A stretch of DNA of 64,000 bases from Aequoribacter fuscus (GTDB lineage Bacteria; Pseudomonadota; Gammaproteobacteria; Pseudomonadales; Halieaceae): positions 1,488,001 to 1,552,000 of the forward strand of contig NZ_CP036423.1 in the NCBI RefSeq assembly GCF_009910365.1. Reading direction: 5' to 3'. Both the position numbers and the translations under genes were made by a program. The notes beneath the pieces were generated by a model that was not told the DNA's origin, did no database searches, and saw only the letters and a program-made list of their open reading frames with translations. Positions 8,079-17,607 of the stretch are shown here, piece by piece; the stretch's first letter is position 1; each line of letters begins with the position of its first letter.

Positions 8079-9407
8079 ATGCAAGTATCACTCGAAACGA
8101 CCTCAGGTCTTGAGCGTCGTTTGACTGTCGGTGTACCCGCGCAGCGTATCGAAGATGAAGTCAACAAGCGTTTGCAGCAAGCGTCAAAGAATGTCCGTCT
8201 CGATGGTTTTCGCCCAGGCAAAGTGCCTTTCAAGGTTATTCGTCAGCGCTTTGGTGAGGGTGTTCGTCGCGAAGTGATCGGCGAAGTGATGGGGCAGACG
8301 TATCAAGAGGCGATTATGCAAGAAAAGCTGCGCCCTGCGGGTCAGCCGTCGATTGAGCCAAAGCAGTTAGACGCTGGTAAAGACCTTGAATACGTTGCAA
8401 CCTTCGAAGTGTTTCCCGAAGTCGAAGCTCGCGATCTGAAAGAAACCACGATTGAGCGACACGTTGCAGAAGTGACAGATGAAGATGTGGATAACATCAT
8501 CGAAATTTTCCGCAAGCAGCAGGGTAGCATGCAAGAAGTTGAGCGTGCGGCCGCTGAGGGCGACACGGTTATCATCGATTATCTCGGTAAAAAAGATGGC
8601 GAGCCCTTCGACGGCGGTGCCGCGAACGACAGTTCTTTAGAGTTGGGCTCGGGTCGTATGATTCCGGGTTTTGAAGACGGTATCGTTGGGCTGAAAGCAG
8701 GCGACGAAAAAACGCTAGAGCTGAGTTTTCCTGAGGACTACCACAACGACGATTTGAAAGGTGCAGCGGTCACGTTTGATATCACCGTTAAAGCCGTCAA
8801 AGAGCAAGTCTTGGCGCCGATGGATGAATCGCTGTTCGAGCAGTACGGCGTAACGGAAGGTGGCGAAGAAAAATTCCGAGAGGAAATCGCGGGCAACATG
8901 AAGCGCGAGTTGAAAAACGCCGTTACAGCGTCTGTGAAGAAGCAGGTTATGGATGCGGTTCTCGCGACTTATGAAGACGTGGCTGTGCCCAAAGCATTGG
9001 TTGATCAAGAGATCAAAGCCATGCGTCAACAAATGTTTCAGCAATTCGGTGGCGCGCCAGCGCAAGGCTTGGATTTAGAATCTTTGCTACCCGCCGAGAT
9101 GTTTGTCGAGCGCGCGGAGCCTCGCGTCAAGTTAGGTTTGGTTTTGGCAACCCTGGTGTCTGAATATAACATCAAGCCTGACGCGGATCGCGTGCGTGAA
9201 ACGATTGAGGAAATTGCTTCAACCTATGAAGATCCTGAAGAAGTGGTAAATTACTACTATAGTAACCAGGAACAGCTTAACGCGATTGAAAACCGCGTCT
9301 TGGAAGACCAAGTGGTCGAGAAGCTTCAAGAACAGCTGAAGGTTGAAGACAAAGCGTGTAGTTACCAAGAGGCCATTAGCGCAGGTCAGGCAGCGAACGC
9401 AAACTAA
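8079..9407 (+). CDS. tig: trigger factor
   Basis: Ribosome-bound chaperone and peptidyl-prolyl isomerase that meets nascent chains at the exit tunnel. 442 residues, the usual size. N-terminal ribosome-binding domain with GFRPGKVPFKVI (the GFRxGKxP signature), a central FKBP-type domain around residues 160-245 (DTVIIDYLGKKDGEPFDGG), and a long helical C-terminal domain. Start ATG has AGAGGA upstream. Followed by clpP after 26 bp, the canonical tig-clpP-clpX-lon order. Confidence 0.97.
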   Translation: MQVSLETTSGLERRLTVGVPAQRIEDEVNKRLQQASKNVRLDGFRPGKVPFKVIRQRFGEGVRREVIGEVMGQTYQEAIMQEKLRPAGQPSIEPKQLDAGKDLEYVATFEVFPEVEARDLKETTIERHVAEVTDEDVDNIIEIFRKQQGSMQEVERAAAEGDTVIIDYLGKKDGEPFDGGAANDSSLELGSGRMIPGFEDGIVGLKAGDEKTLELSFPEDYHNDDLKGAAVTFDITVKAVKEQVLAPMDESLFEQYGVTEGGEEKFREEIAGNMKRELKNAVTASVKKQVMDAVLATYEDVAVPKALVDQEIKAMRQQMFQQFGGAPAQGLDLESLLPAEMFVERAEPRVKLGLVLATLVSEYNIKPDADRVRETIEEIASTYEDPEEVVNYYYSNQEQLNAIENRVLEDQVVEKLQEQLKVEDKACSYQEAISAGQAANAN

Positions 9408-9433
9408 TCCTTGAACTAGACGGAGAGTAGTTT

Positions 9434-10036
9434 ATGCAAACGGTAGAGAACCTGGGTTTAATTCCGATGGTAGTGGAGCAAACCTCTCGAGGTGAGCGCT
9501 CTTACGACATCTACTCGCGTCTATTGAAAGAACGCGTCATTTTTGTGGTGGGCCAGGTGGAAGATCATATGGCTAACCTGATCGTGGCGCAGCTTCTTTT
9601 TTTAGAATCAGAAAATCCCGATAAAGATATTCATCTGTACATCAATAGTCCCGGCGGCTCGGTGACTGCAGGCTTGGCGATATACGACACTATGAAGTTC
9701 ATCAAACCCGATGTCACAACGACATGTATGGGTCAGGCGGCTTCTATGGGTGCGTTCTTGTTATCGGCCGGTGCGAAAGGTAAGCGTTATTGTTTGCCTA
9801 ACGCGCGCACAATGATTCATCAGCCCAGCGGTGGCGCACAGGGTCAGGCCACAGACATCGATATTCAAGCCAAAGAGATATTGATTATTCGTGAGCGTCT
9901 CAATCGTTTGATGGCGGAACACACGGGTCAGCCTATCGACGTGATCGAGCGTGATACCGAGCGTGATCGCTTTATGAACGCCGAGCAGAGCAAAGAGTAC
10001 GGCCTAGTTGACGAGGTCGTCAGCTCTCGCACTTGA
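9434..10036 (+). CDS. clpP: ATP-dependent Clp protease proteolytic subunit
   Basis: Serine protease that forms the tetradecameric ClpP chamber, fed by ClpX or ClpA. 200 residues. Catalytic Ser104 in GQAASMGAF and His129 in TMIHQPSGG are visible, with the downstream Asp expected in the [18 protein letters not shown] region. Start ATG has GGAGAG upstream. Confidence 0.98.
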   Translation: MQTVENLGLIPMVVEQTSRGERSYDIYSRLLKERVIFVVGQVEDHMANLIVAQLLFLESENPDKDIHLYINSPGGSVTAGLAIYDTMKFIKPDVTTTCMGQAASMGAFLLSAGAKGKRYCLPNARTMIHQPSGGAQGQATDIDIQAKEILIIRERLNRLMAEHTGQPIDVIERDTERDRFMNAEQSKEYGLVDEVVSSRT

Positions 10037-10039
10037 TCG

Positions 10040-10068
10040 CTATCTGACACCGAATACGTGTCAGATAG
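10040..10068 (+). repeat. perfect 11-bp hairpin between clpP and clpX, no U-tract
   Basis: CTATCTGACAC, loop CGAATAC, GTGTCAGATAG: an uninterrupted 11-bp inverted repeat starting four bases after the clpP stop. No T run follows on either strand, so it is not a standard intrinsic terminator. It could protect the clpP 3' end, mark an mRNA processing site or be a protein-binding palindrome. Confidence 0.75.
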
Positions 10069-10134
10069 ACTTGCAAAACCGACGAAAACCCATCATCGTA
10101 CGTTGAACGACTTGTACTCACGCTAGGATAACGA

Positions 10135-11427
10135 ATGGCGGACAATAAAATGCCCCCAAAAGACGATAACGCAAAGCTTCTGTATTGCTCCTTCTGCGGC
10201 AAGAGCCAGCACGAAGTGAGGAAACTCATCGCGGGGCCTTCGGTGTTCATTTGCGATGAATGCGTGGACTTGTGTAATGACATTATCCGCGAAGAGATTC
10301 AAGAAGCGGCCAGCGCAGAATCCAGCGATAAGCTGCCGGTGCCCAAAGAGATTAACGCCATCCTTGACGAATACGTGATTGGTCAGCAGCGCGCTAAAAA
10401 GGTGCTATCGGTAGCGGTCTATAATCACTACAAGCGGCTGCGCCACGGACAGTCAAGCTCCGATGCAGTGGAATTGGGCAAGAGCAACATCCTGTTGGTA
10501 GGGCCTACCGGTAGCGGTAAGACCTTGCTTGCCGAGACCTTAGCGCGACTGTTAGATGTACCCTTTACGATCGCAGACGCGACGACGTTGACTGAAGCGG
10601 GGTACGTGGGCGAAGACGTTGAGAATATTATTCAGAAGCTGCTTCAGAAATGTGACTACGACGTCGAAAAGGCGCAAGTCGGTATCGTCTATATTGATGA
10701 GATCGATAAAATTAGTCGAAAATCGGACAACCCGTCGATTACTCGGGATGTGTCTGGAGAGGGTGTGCAACAGGCCCTGTTAAAGCTTATCGAGGGTACC
10801 GTTGCGTCAGTACCTCCCCAGGGTGGACGCAAACACCCACAGCAGGAGTTCCTGCAGGTAGACACTTCTAACATTTTGTTCATATGTGGTGGCGCGTTTG
10901 CCGGTTTGGACAAAGTCATCACCAATCGTTCGGCGAAAGGTGGTATTGGGTTTAATGCCGAAGTGAAGGGTAAAGAACAAAAGAAAGAGTTTGGCGAGAT
11001 CCTGTTCGACTTGGAGCCCGAAGATTTGGTGCATTACGGCTTAATTCCCGAGTTTGTGGGTCGTCTTCCTGTGATCGCCACCTTGGAAGAGCTGGATGTC
11101 GAGGCTTTAGTTCAGATCTTGACCGAACCGAAGAACGCCCTGACCAAACAATACAAACGTTTGTTCGAGATGGAAGGGGTAGAGGTCGACTTCCGTGAAG
11201 ACGGCCTGCAGGCAATCGCGAAGAAGGCGATGGAGCGAAAAACTGGCGCCCGCGGGCTGCGGTCGATCTTAGAAGCCGTTTTGCTGGATTCGATGTACAG
11301 CATTCCCTCACGCGACGATGTCGTGAAGGTAGTGGTCGATGAGTCTGTGATCAACGGCGACTCTGAGCCTTTGCTGGTCTACCAAAACAATGAACCCGCG
11401 CCCAAGGTGAGCTCGGCCGAGGATTAA
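10135..11427 (+). CDS. clpX: ATP-dependent Clp protease ATP-binding subunit ClpX
   Basis: AAA+ unfoldase that recognises tagged substrates and feeds them to ClpP. 430 residues. N-terminal C4 zinc-binding domain (CSFCGKSQ and CDECVDLC), Walker A GPTGSGKT, Walker [11 protein letters not shown], the pore and RKH loops in the expected region, and the C-terminal [10 protein letters not shown] sensor-2 motif. The purine run AGGA six bases before the ATG supports the start. Confidence 0.98.
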   Translation: MADNKMPPKDDNAKLLYCSFCGKSQHEVRKLIAGPSVFICDECVDLCNDIIREEIQEAASAESSDKLPVPKEINAILDEYVIGQQRAKKVLSVAVYNHYKRLRHGQSSSDAVELGKSNILLVGPTGSGKTLLAETLARLLDVPFTIADATTLTEAGYVGEDVENIIQKLLQKCDYDVEKAQVGIVYIDEIDKISRKSDNPSITRDVSGEGVQQALLKLIEGTVASVPPQGGRKHPQQEFLQVDTSNILFICGGAFAGLDKVITNRSAKGGIGFNAEVKGKEQKKEFGEILFDLEPEDLVHYGLIPEFVGRLPVIATLEELDVEALVQILTEPKNALTKQYKRLFEMEGVEVDFREDGLQAIAKKAMERKTGARGLRSILEAVLLDSMYSIPSRDDVVKVVVDESVINGDSEPLLVYQNNEPAPKVSSAED

Positions 11428-11439
11428 TCGTACCTCGCT

Positions 11440-11467
11440 CTTGCATTTTGGCGTAAGGTCCCCATGA
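11440..11467 (+). promoter_or_regulatory. sigma-32-like heat-shock promoter of lon
   Basis: CTTGCAT at 11440-11446, a 13-bp spacer, and CCCCATGA at 11460-11467 closely match the RpoH consensus (CTTGAAA, 13-15 bp, CCCCATnT). It sits 34 bp before the lon start, and lon is a classical RpoH target. The -10 element is also the left arm of a short inverted repeat, CCCCAT-GAA-ATGGGG (11460-11474). Confidence 0.75.
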
Positions 11468-11500
11468 AATGGGGTATAACAACACCCTCGGAGCGATGCG

Positions 11501-13912
11501 ATGTCTGTGTCTGACACTTTAACCCTGCCTTTGTTACCGCTGCGCGATGTCGTGGTTTATCCGCACATGGTGTTGCCATTGTTCGTAGGCCGTGAACGGT
11601 CTATTCAAGCGCTCGAGCATGCCATGAACAACGGCAAGCAAGTGCTGTTAGTCGCTCAGCGTGACTCGAACAAAGACGATCCCTCGCAGGAGGACCTATT
11701 TTCTGTCGGAACTGTCGCCACAATTCTGCAGTTGCTAAAGCTGCCTGACGGGACGATTAAAGTGCTGGTCGAGGGCGATTTTCGTGCCGCACTATCGGAT
11801 GTGACTGACACTGAAGGTTACACCACAGCGACGTGTCGAGAGATCGCGAGCGAGGAGCCTGAAGATACAGAGGCGCAAGGATTAAATAAATCGACCTCGG
11901 AATTGTTCGAAAAATACGTGAACACCAGCAAAAAAGTGCCATCCGAAGTGTTGTCATCACTGGTCGGTATTGAGGAGCCTGGTCGTTTGATCGATACCAT
12001 TGCGGCACATCTAGTCGTCCCTATCGAAGAAAAGCAGGCCTTGCTTGAATTGGCCTCTGTGACTCAGCGTGCCGCCCATTTGATGGGCCTTATGGACGCG
12101 GAACTCGATCTGTTTCAGGTGGAAAAACGCATTCGTGGTCGCGTAAAAAAGCAGATGGAAAAGTCTCAGCGCGAGTATTATTTGAACGAGCAGATGAAGG
12201 CTATTCAAAAAGAGTTGGGGGATTTAGATGATGCGCCCAACGAGATGGAAGAAATTCAGAAGAAAATCAAAGATGCTCGCATGCCGGAAGAGGCTCAAGC
12301 CAAGGTTGATGCCGAGCTTTCTAAGCTCAAAATGATGTCTCCCATGTCGGCCGAGGCTTCGGTTGTTCGAGGCTACATCGACTGGATGGTCAGTGTGCCG
12401 TGGTCCAAGCGCAGCAAAGTCAAGCACGATCTAAAGCGCGCTCAAGCCGTGCTTGACTCCGATCATTATGGACTCGAGGAAGTCAAAGACCGAATCTTGG
12501 AATATTTGGCAGTGCAAAAGCGAGTGCGCAAGGTCAAAGGCCCTGTGCTGTGTTTGGTTGGACCGCCAGGGGTAGGCAAGACTTCCTTGGGTGAATCGGT
12601 GGCGCGGGCCACAAATCGGAAGTTCGTGCGCATGGCGTTGGGCGGCGTTCGAGACGAGGCGGAAATTCGTGGACATCGCCGCACGTATATTGGTTCGATG
12701 CCCGGAAAGCTGCTGCAAAAAATGGCAAAGGCTGGGGTGAAAAACCCCCTGTTTCTGCTCGATGAAATCGATAAGATGGGAATGGATCATCGAGGCGATC
12801 CGGCCTCAGCGATGCTCGAGGTGTTGGACCCAGAGCAAAATCACGCCTTCAATGATCACTATCTGGAAGTCGACTACGATTTGTCAGACGTCATGTTTGT
12901 GTGCACTTCCAACAGCATGAACATTCCGGGGCCTTTGCTTGACCGCATGGAAGTCATTCGCATACCTGGATACACCGAGGATGAGAAGCTGAATATTGCA
13001 CAGCGCTATTTGATTCCGAAACAGTTAAAGGTCAACGGTCTCAAAGACGGTGAAGTCGATATATCAGAGGGTGCCGTGCTGGGCATGATCCGGTACTACA
13101 CCCGCGAAGCGGGCGTTCGAGCGCTTGAACGTGAAATTGCGAAACTAGCACGCAAGATTGTTAAGTCACATGCTCTAGGCCTCCACAAAGGCGCGCAGCA
13201 CGTAACGGAGGAAGATCTCGAGACGTTACTAGGCGTTCGCAAGTACAACTACGGCGTGGCAGATGAAGAGAACAAAATTGGTCAGGTTACGGGGCTAGCT
13301 TGGACTTCGGTGGGAGGTGAACTACTCACAATTGAAGCAATGGCAGTGCCCGGTAAGGGCAGGCATGTGAAAACGGGGTCCCTGGGTGATGTGATGCAAG
13401 AGTCCATCGCCGCCGCCACAACGGTTGTGCGCAGCCGAGCACAAGGTTTAGGCATTCCCGCGACCTATTACGATAAACATGATCTGCATATCCATGTGCC
13501 CGAGGGTGCTACCCCGAAGGACGGGCCAAGTGCCGGTATAGCAATGTGCACGGCTTTAGTCTCTGTTGCGACGAGCATCCCTGTTCGCGCCGATGTAGCA
13601 ATGACCGGCGAAATTACCCTGCGCGGAGAGGTTCTGCCCATCGGTGGCCTCAAAGAGAAGCTGTTAGCGGCTCGGCGGGGAGGTATCAAGACTGTGATCA
13701 TTCCTGCGGAAAACGAGAGAAACCTGCAGGAAGTGCCTGATAATATTAAAGAAAGTTTGAATATCCACTGCGTGAAGTGGGTTGACGAGGTTCTTGATTT
13801 GGCGTTGGAGCGCCGTCCAGAACCTTTGACTGATGAGGCCTTCTTGGACTCGGTTGCGCAGCAGGTGCAAGATGAGAAAGTGTCAAATGGAGACAGAATT
13901 AAGCCTCATTAG
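11501..13912 (+). CDS. lon: Lon protease
   Basis: ATP-dependent serine protease that degrades misfolded and regulatory proteins in the cytosol. 803 residues. N-terminal LAN substrate domain (LPLLPLRDVVVYPHMVLPL), coiled-coil region around residues 200-260, Walker A GPPGVGKTS, Walker B NPLFLLDEIDKM, and the C-terminal protease domain with Ser677 in PKDGPSAGIA and the catalytic Lys in GGLKEKLLAA. Probably heat-induced from the sigma-32-like promoter upstream. Confidence 0.98.
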   Translation: MSVSDTLTLPLLPLRDVVVYPHMVLPLFVGRERSIQALEHAMNNGKQVLLVAQRDSNKDDPSQEDLFSVGTVATILQLLKLPDGTIKVLVEGDFRAALSDVTDTEGYTTATCREIASEEPEDTEAQGLNKSTSELFEKYVNTSKKVPSEVLSSLVGIEEPGRLIDTIAAHLVVPIEEKQALLELASVTQRAAHLMGLMDAELDLFQVEKRIRGRVKKQMEKSQREYYLNEQMKAIQKELGDLDDAPNEMEEIQKKIKDARMPEEAQAKVDAELSKLKMMSPMSAEASVVRGYIDWMVSVPWSKRSKVKHDLKRAQAVLDSDHYGLEEVKDRILEYLAVQKRVRKVKGPVLCLVGPPGVGKTSLGESVARATNRKFVRMALGGVRDEAEIRGHRRTYIGSMPGKLLQKMAKAGVKNPLFLLDEIDKMGMDHRGDPASAMLEVLDPEQNHAFNDHYLEVDYDLSDVMFVCTSNSMNIPGPLLDRMEVIRIPGYTEDEKLNIAQRYLIPKQLKVNGLKDGEVDISEGAVLGMIRYYTREAGVRALEREIAKLARKIVKSHALGLHKGAQHVTEEDLETLLGVRKYNYGVADEENKIGQVTGLAWTSVGGELLTIEAMAVPGKGRHVKTGSLGDVMQESIAAATTVVRSRAQGLGIPATYYDKHDLHIHVPEGATPKDGPSAGIAMCTALVSVATSIPVRADVAMTGEITLRGEVLPIGGLKEKLLAARRGGIKTVIIPAENERNLQEVPDNIKESLNIHCVKWVDEVLDLALERRPEPLTDEAFLDSVAQQVQDEKVSNGDRIKPH

Positions 13913-13922
13913 CAGATCTTTG

Positions 13923-13950
13923 TTGACCCTGCTTAAGAAGCTGGTATAAA
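13923..13950 (+). promoter_or_regulatory. sigma-70 promoter candidate for hupB
   Basis: TTGACC (13923-13928), 16-bp spacer, TATAAA (13945-13950), in the 215-bp lon-hupB gap. A second perfect -35 box TTGACA lies at 14038-14043, but its 17-bp-spaced -10 is weak. HU genes often have several promoters. Confidence 0.55.
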
Positions 13951-14127
13951 GTCGGGATGTGGTTGACACAAGCAGGAAAGCCGCGTCTTTCCTGAGTTTT
14001 AAGAATTTAGCAAGTGTTTTTTTGGCCTTGACATAGTGCCAATTGACTCGTCAAAAAGCACAAGCTAGCGTGATTACGGCGACCTGTTCGGGGCCGTTAC
14101 TTTGAAGCAATCCATAAGGGGAACAGC

Positions 14128-14403
14128 GTGAATAAAAGTGAATTAATCGATGCCATCGCAGCATCAGCAGACATCTCTAAAGCATCAGCAGGTCGTGCGC
14201 TAGACGCGGTCGTTGAGTCTATTACGGGTGCCTTGCAAAAAGGTGACTCAGTCTCTTTGGTGGGTTTTGGCACCTTCCAAGTTAAGCCTCGTGCAGCTCG
14301 TACAGGTCGTAACCCGCAGACTGGTGCAGAAATTCAGATTGCGGCGGCCAACGTTCCAGGTTTTAAAGCAGGTAAAGCTTTAAAAGACGCTGTAAATAGC
14401 TAG
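14128..14403 (+). CDS. hupB: DNA-binding protein HU-beta
   Basis: 91-residue nucleoid protein that bends and compacts DNA as a dimer. The HU family signature is clear: [11 protein letters not shown] at the start, [21 protein letters not shown] covering the DNA-binding arm, and [14 protein letters not shown] at the end. The start is GTG, preceded by the strong site AAGGGGA; place after lon is canonical for hupB. Confidence 0.97.
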   Translation: MNKSELIDAIAASADISKASAGRALDAVVESITGALQKGDSVSLVGFGTFQVKPRAARTGRNPQTGAEIQIAAANVPGFKAGKALKDAVNS

Positions 14404-14415
14404 TAACACCCCCTG

Positions 14416-14462
14416 CAAGCTTGGTATCCTACGCGCCTTCAGCGACGTGTGCGCCAAGCTTG
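14416..14462 (+). repeat. 9-bp inverted repeat flanking a 29-nt segment after hupB
   Basis: CAAGCTTGG at 14416-14424 and CCAAGCTTG at 14454-14462 are exact inverted copies separated by 29 nt, immediately upstream of the hupB terminator. The pair could close a structured 3' UTR. No known RNA family was recognised. Confidence 0.6.
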
Positions 14463-14477
14463 TAAGTTTTTAGATGA

Positions 14478-14505
14478 AAGCGCACTTACAAGTGCGCTTT
14501 TTTTT
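14478..14505 (+). terminator. intrinsic terminator between hupB and ppiD
   Basis: AAGCGCACT, loop TACA, AGTGCGCTT, running into about eight T. It separates the abundant hupB transcript from ppiD. Confidence 0.9.
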
Positions 14506-14525
14506 GCTAATCGGATCAAAAAGTC

Positions 14526-16400
14526 ATGCTTCAAGATATCAGAAATAGTACGCAAGGCCCTGTTTTTAAAGTAATTGTGGGGTTGATCGTCCTATCCTTT
14601 GCGCTGTTTGGCGTAGAGTCCATCCTGCTCGGTGGTAGTGATGACTCTGTTGCCCTTGTCAACGGCGATAAAATACGCGCGGTGGAAGTGCAACAGGCCG
14701 CAAACCGTCAGAAACAGCAAATTGCGGCCATGTTGGGAGAAAACTTCGATCCCAGTCTAATCGACGATGCGCAGCTGTCTGCTCGGGCATTGGAGGGGCT
14801 TGTCGGTAATAAACTTCAGCAGCAATGGGCTGAGTCTCTCGGTTTGACCGCATCTGATGTGCAACTAGGTGCTCAAGTTGCGGCAATCCCAGCCTTTCAG
14901 ATAGACGGTAAATTTTCTGCTGAGCTCTACAAGCAATCGCTAGCAGCAGCGGGATTTACGCCGTTAACCTTCCGCGAGGCTCTGCGAGTTGACGAAATAG
15001 TCAAGCAGCTCAATGGTGGCTTGTTGGCCTCCGAGTTCGTGACTGGCGCCGAAGCCCGGGCGTTAGCGCGAGTCAATGGCGAGACACGGAGTGTGCGCTA
15101 TGCCAAAGTTGCCGGGGATCGTTTTCAGAATACCGTCGAAATAACCCAAGATCAGATCCAAGCCTACTATGACTCGAATGCGGCTCAGTTCGTTTCGGAA
15201 GAGGCAGTGGTGCTTGATTACATCACATTGCGCGCCGATGATTTTGTAGAGCCAGTTGCTGAGGCAGATCTCAGGGCAGCCTATGAGCAAGAAATTTCGA
15301 GCTATGCCTACCAGGATGAAGCACGCGTATCACACATTCTGTTGATACAAGGGGATGACGAAGCCGATGAAGCGTACGCGCAGCGGATACAATCGGCACA
15401 AACAGCGCTAACCGACGGCGAAGCGTTTAGCGTCGTGGCAGAGCGTTTGTCCGATGATATTGGCTCAAGCAGTGACGGTGGTGATCTTGGATACACCGCC
15501 GGAGACGTATTTCCAGCCGAGATGGAGGAAGCCATCAAAGGGTTAGACATTAATGAAGTGTCGGGCCCTGTACTTACGGATGCGGGTACGCACTTGATTA
15601 CAGTGACTGATCGCCGCTCCTCTGAACCTCCGAGTTTTATGGAAATGCGTTCGGAACTGGAGGCGAGTCTAAGCCAAGCAGATGCTCAGCGACGTTTGGT
15701 GTCACAAGTCGAAGCCTTGAAGGACTTAACTTACACTGCAACAGACTTACGAGAGCCCGCGCAAACTCTTGGTTTAGACGTTGTCCGATCGGGGCCCATA
15801 ACGCGCCGTGGTGGGCAGGGTGTGCTGGGTGACGATCGCGTCATCGCGGCGGCCTTTTCCGATCTGGTGATCGAGGAGGGCTGGAGCGAAGTGATTGAAG
15901 TATCTGAGAATGCGTTTGTCGCTCTGAAGCTTGTCGAGCATCAGCCAGCTGCACCACAATCAATTGAGCAAGTGAGCGATCGAATTGTGAGTGTCCTTAC
16001 TGCACAGGCAGAAGAGGAAGCATTGCGCGCATTTGGTAATGAGCTGCTGGATCAGTTGGCGGGCGGTCGTACCATCGAGGATATAGCGCAAGAGCACAAC
16101 CTCGAGTGGCAGGTTGCGCTGCAGTCTCGACGCGGCAGTGCAGACATCCCACGGCAATGGCAAGCCAATATCTTTGCTGAGTCGTCCACTGGTTTGCCCA
16201 GACGAAACTTTGCGGTGGGCGACAACGGTGATGCTCTTTTATACGAAGTTTTCGCCGTGCAGGCCGGTGACGAAGAAGCTCTGCCTGAAACCCTGTTTGC
16301 GGCGATGAAGAGCCGCCAATTGCGCGGACTGCAAACCGCATTGCAGCGAGGTCTGTCAGAGACGCTTCGCGACAATGCCGATATCGAAATTTATCAGTAA
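14526..16400 (+). CDS. ppiD: periplasmic chaperone/peptidyl-prolyl isomerase PpiD
   Basis: Inner-membrane-anchored periplasmic folding factor that works at the SecYEG exit. 624 residues, the expected size. N-terminal MLQDIRNSTQGPVFKVIVGL leads into a single membrane anchor at about residues 16-36, then SurA-like N-terminal domain, a parvulin domain starting near residue 255 (EARVSHILLIQ) with SSDGGDLGY, and a C-terminal helical part. Location directly after hupB is conserved. RBS is weak. Confidence 0.93.
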   Translation: MLQDIRNSTQGPVFKVIVGLIVLSFALFGVESILLGGSDDSVALVNGDKIRAVEVQQAANRQKQQIAAMLGENFDPSLIDDAQLSARALEGLVGNKLQQQWAESLGLTASDVQLGAQVAAIPAFQIDGKFSAELYKQSLAAAGFTPLTFREALRVDEIVKQLNGGLLASEFVTGAEARALARVNGETRSVRYAKVAGDRFQNTVEITQDQIQAYYDSNAAQFVSEEAVVLDYITLRADDFVEPVAEADLRAAYEQEISSYAYQDEARVSHILLIQGDDEADEAYAQRIQSAQTALTDGEAFSVVAERLSDDIGSSSDGGDLGYTAGDVFPAEMEEAIKGLDINEVSGPVLTDAGTHLITVTDRRSSEPPSFMEMRSELEASLSQADAQRRLVSQVEALKDLTYTATDLREPAQTLGLDVVRSGPITRRGGQGVLGDDRVIAAAFSDLVIEEGWSEVIEVSENAFVALKLVEHQPAAPQSIEQVSDRIVSVLTAQAEEEALRAFGNELLDQLAGGRTIEDIAQEHNLEWQVALQSRRGSADIPRQWQANIFAESSTGLPRRNFAVGDNGDALLYEVFAVQAGDEEALPETLFAAMKSRQLRGLQTALQRGLSETLRDNADIEIYQ

Positions 16401-16417
16401 AGTGAGGATCTGGCTTT

Positions 16418-17605
16418 ATGCCTTTTAAATTGTTAACCCTAAACGCTATTTCCGTTAAGGGCTTAGACCGCCTACCGCGTGACAGTTACGAAATCGCTAG
16501 TGAATTTAGTGCACCAGACGCGATTTTGTTGCGCAGCCACAAATTGCAGCCGACTGAGATCGCACCATCTGTGCTGGCTATTGGCCGTGCAGGGGCGGGT
16601 ACCAACAATATCCCCATCGACTACTGCTCGTCTAAAGGCATTCCGGTATTCAACTCTCCAGGCGCTAATGCCAATGCCGTTAAAGAGCTCGTTGCGGCAG
16701 GTTTGCTGTTGGGTTCAAGAGGCATTGTCGAGGGAGTTCAGTGGGTCAATACCCTAACGGACCACAATGACAAAGCCGCACTGAACACCTTGCTCGAAGC
16801 ACAGAAAAAGCAGTTCAAAGGGTCAGAAATACAGGGCCGTACACTGGGTGTTGTTGGACTGGGCGCGATTGGGTCTTTGGTTGCCGATATGGCCTTGCAG
16901 CTAGGTATGAACGTTATTGGCTATGATCCAGCGCTGTCGGTTGAAGCTGCGTGGCGTTTGAGCAGTCAGGTGCAGCGGGCTGAGAATTTGTCGAGCTTAT
17001 TCGCACGCAGCGACTTTATTACCTTGCATTTGCCTGTGTTGGATTCTACTCGAGATTTAGTGAATGCCGAGCTGCTTGGCGCAGTCAAACCGGGTACCAA
17101 ATTGCTTAATTTTGCACGACAAGAGATTGTGCACGAAGAGTCTTTGATTGCGGCTTTAGAAAGTGGCAATCTAGCGGCGTATATTGCAGATTTCCCGACC
17201 CCTGCACTTATTGGTCGAACCGACGTTATTCTGATGCCACACATCGGCGCGTCTACCGATGAGGCTGAAGATAACTGTGCCATCATGGCCGCCGAGCAGC
17301 TTAAAGACTTCCTGGAAAACGGCAATATTAAAAACTCAGTCAACTTTCCATCGCTGAGCCTTGAACGTACTGCGGGTTGCCGTATTTCGGTAACCAATAA
17401 CAATGTGCCTAAAATTCTGGGGAGTGTGCTATCGGTCTTGGCTGATGCTGATATTAATGTCGCCGACATGCTCAACAAAAGTCGCGGCGAGTTGGCATAC
17501 AACTTGATTGACGTCGAAACCTGTCCTGATGAGTCGACGCTTGCTCGGATTCAGTCAATAGAAGGCGTAGTGAACGTCCGATTGATTGGGCCTCCACGCA
17601 CTTAG
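16418..17605 (+). CDS. serA: D-3-phosphoglycerate dehydrogenase
   Basis: First enzyme of serine synthesis, oxidising 3-phosphoglycerate with NAD. 395 residues. Substrate-binding GRAGAGTNNIPID, Rossmann motif VVGLGAIGS near residue 145, catalytic arginine in NFARQEIV, catalytic Glu region, and catalytic His in MPHIGASTDEAE. A C-terminal ACT-like regulatory segment (ISVTNNNVPKILGSVLSVLADADIN split at residues ~325-350) suggests allosteric control by serine. Immediately followed by a DUF1285 gene. Confidence 0.93.
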   Translation: MPFKLLTLNAISVKGLDRLPRDSYEIASEFSAPDAILLRSHKLQPTEIAPSVLAIGRAGAGTNNIPIDYCSSKGIPVFNSPGANANAVKELVAAGLLLGSRGIVEGVQWVNTLTDHNDKAALNTLLEAQKKQFKGSEIQGRTLGVVGLGAIGSLVADMALQLGMNVIGYDPALSVEAAWRLSSQVQRAENLSSLFARSDFITLHLPVLDSTRDLVNAELLGAVKPGTKLLNFARQEIVHEESLIAALESGNLAAYIADFPTPALIGRTDVILMPHIGASTDEAEDNCAIMAAEQLKDFLENGNIKNSVNFPSLSLERTAGCRISVTNNNVPKILGSVLSVLADADINVADMLNKSRGELAYNLIDVETCPDESTLARIQSIEGVVNVRLIGPPRT

Positions 17606-17607
17606 CA

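Noticed and set aside
10103-10129. Sigma-70 promoter for clpX (TTGAAC and TAGGAT)
   Set aside because: The spacer is 15 bp and the putative -10 coincides with the ribosome-binding site.
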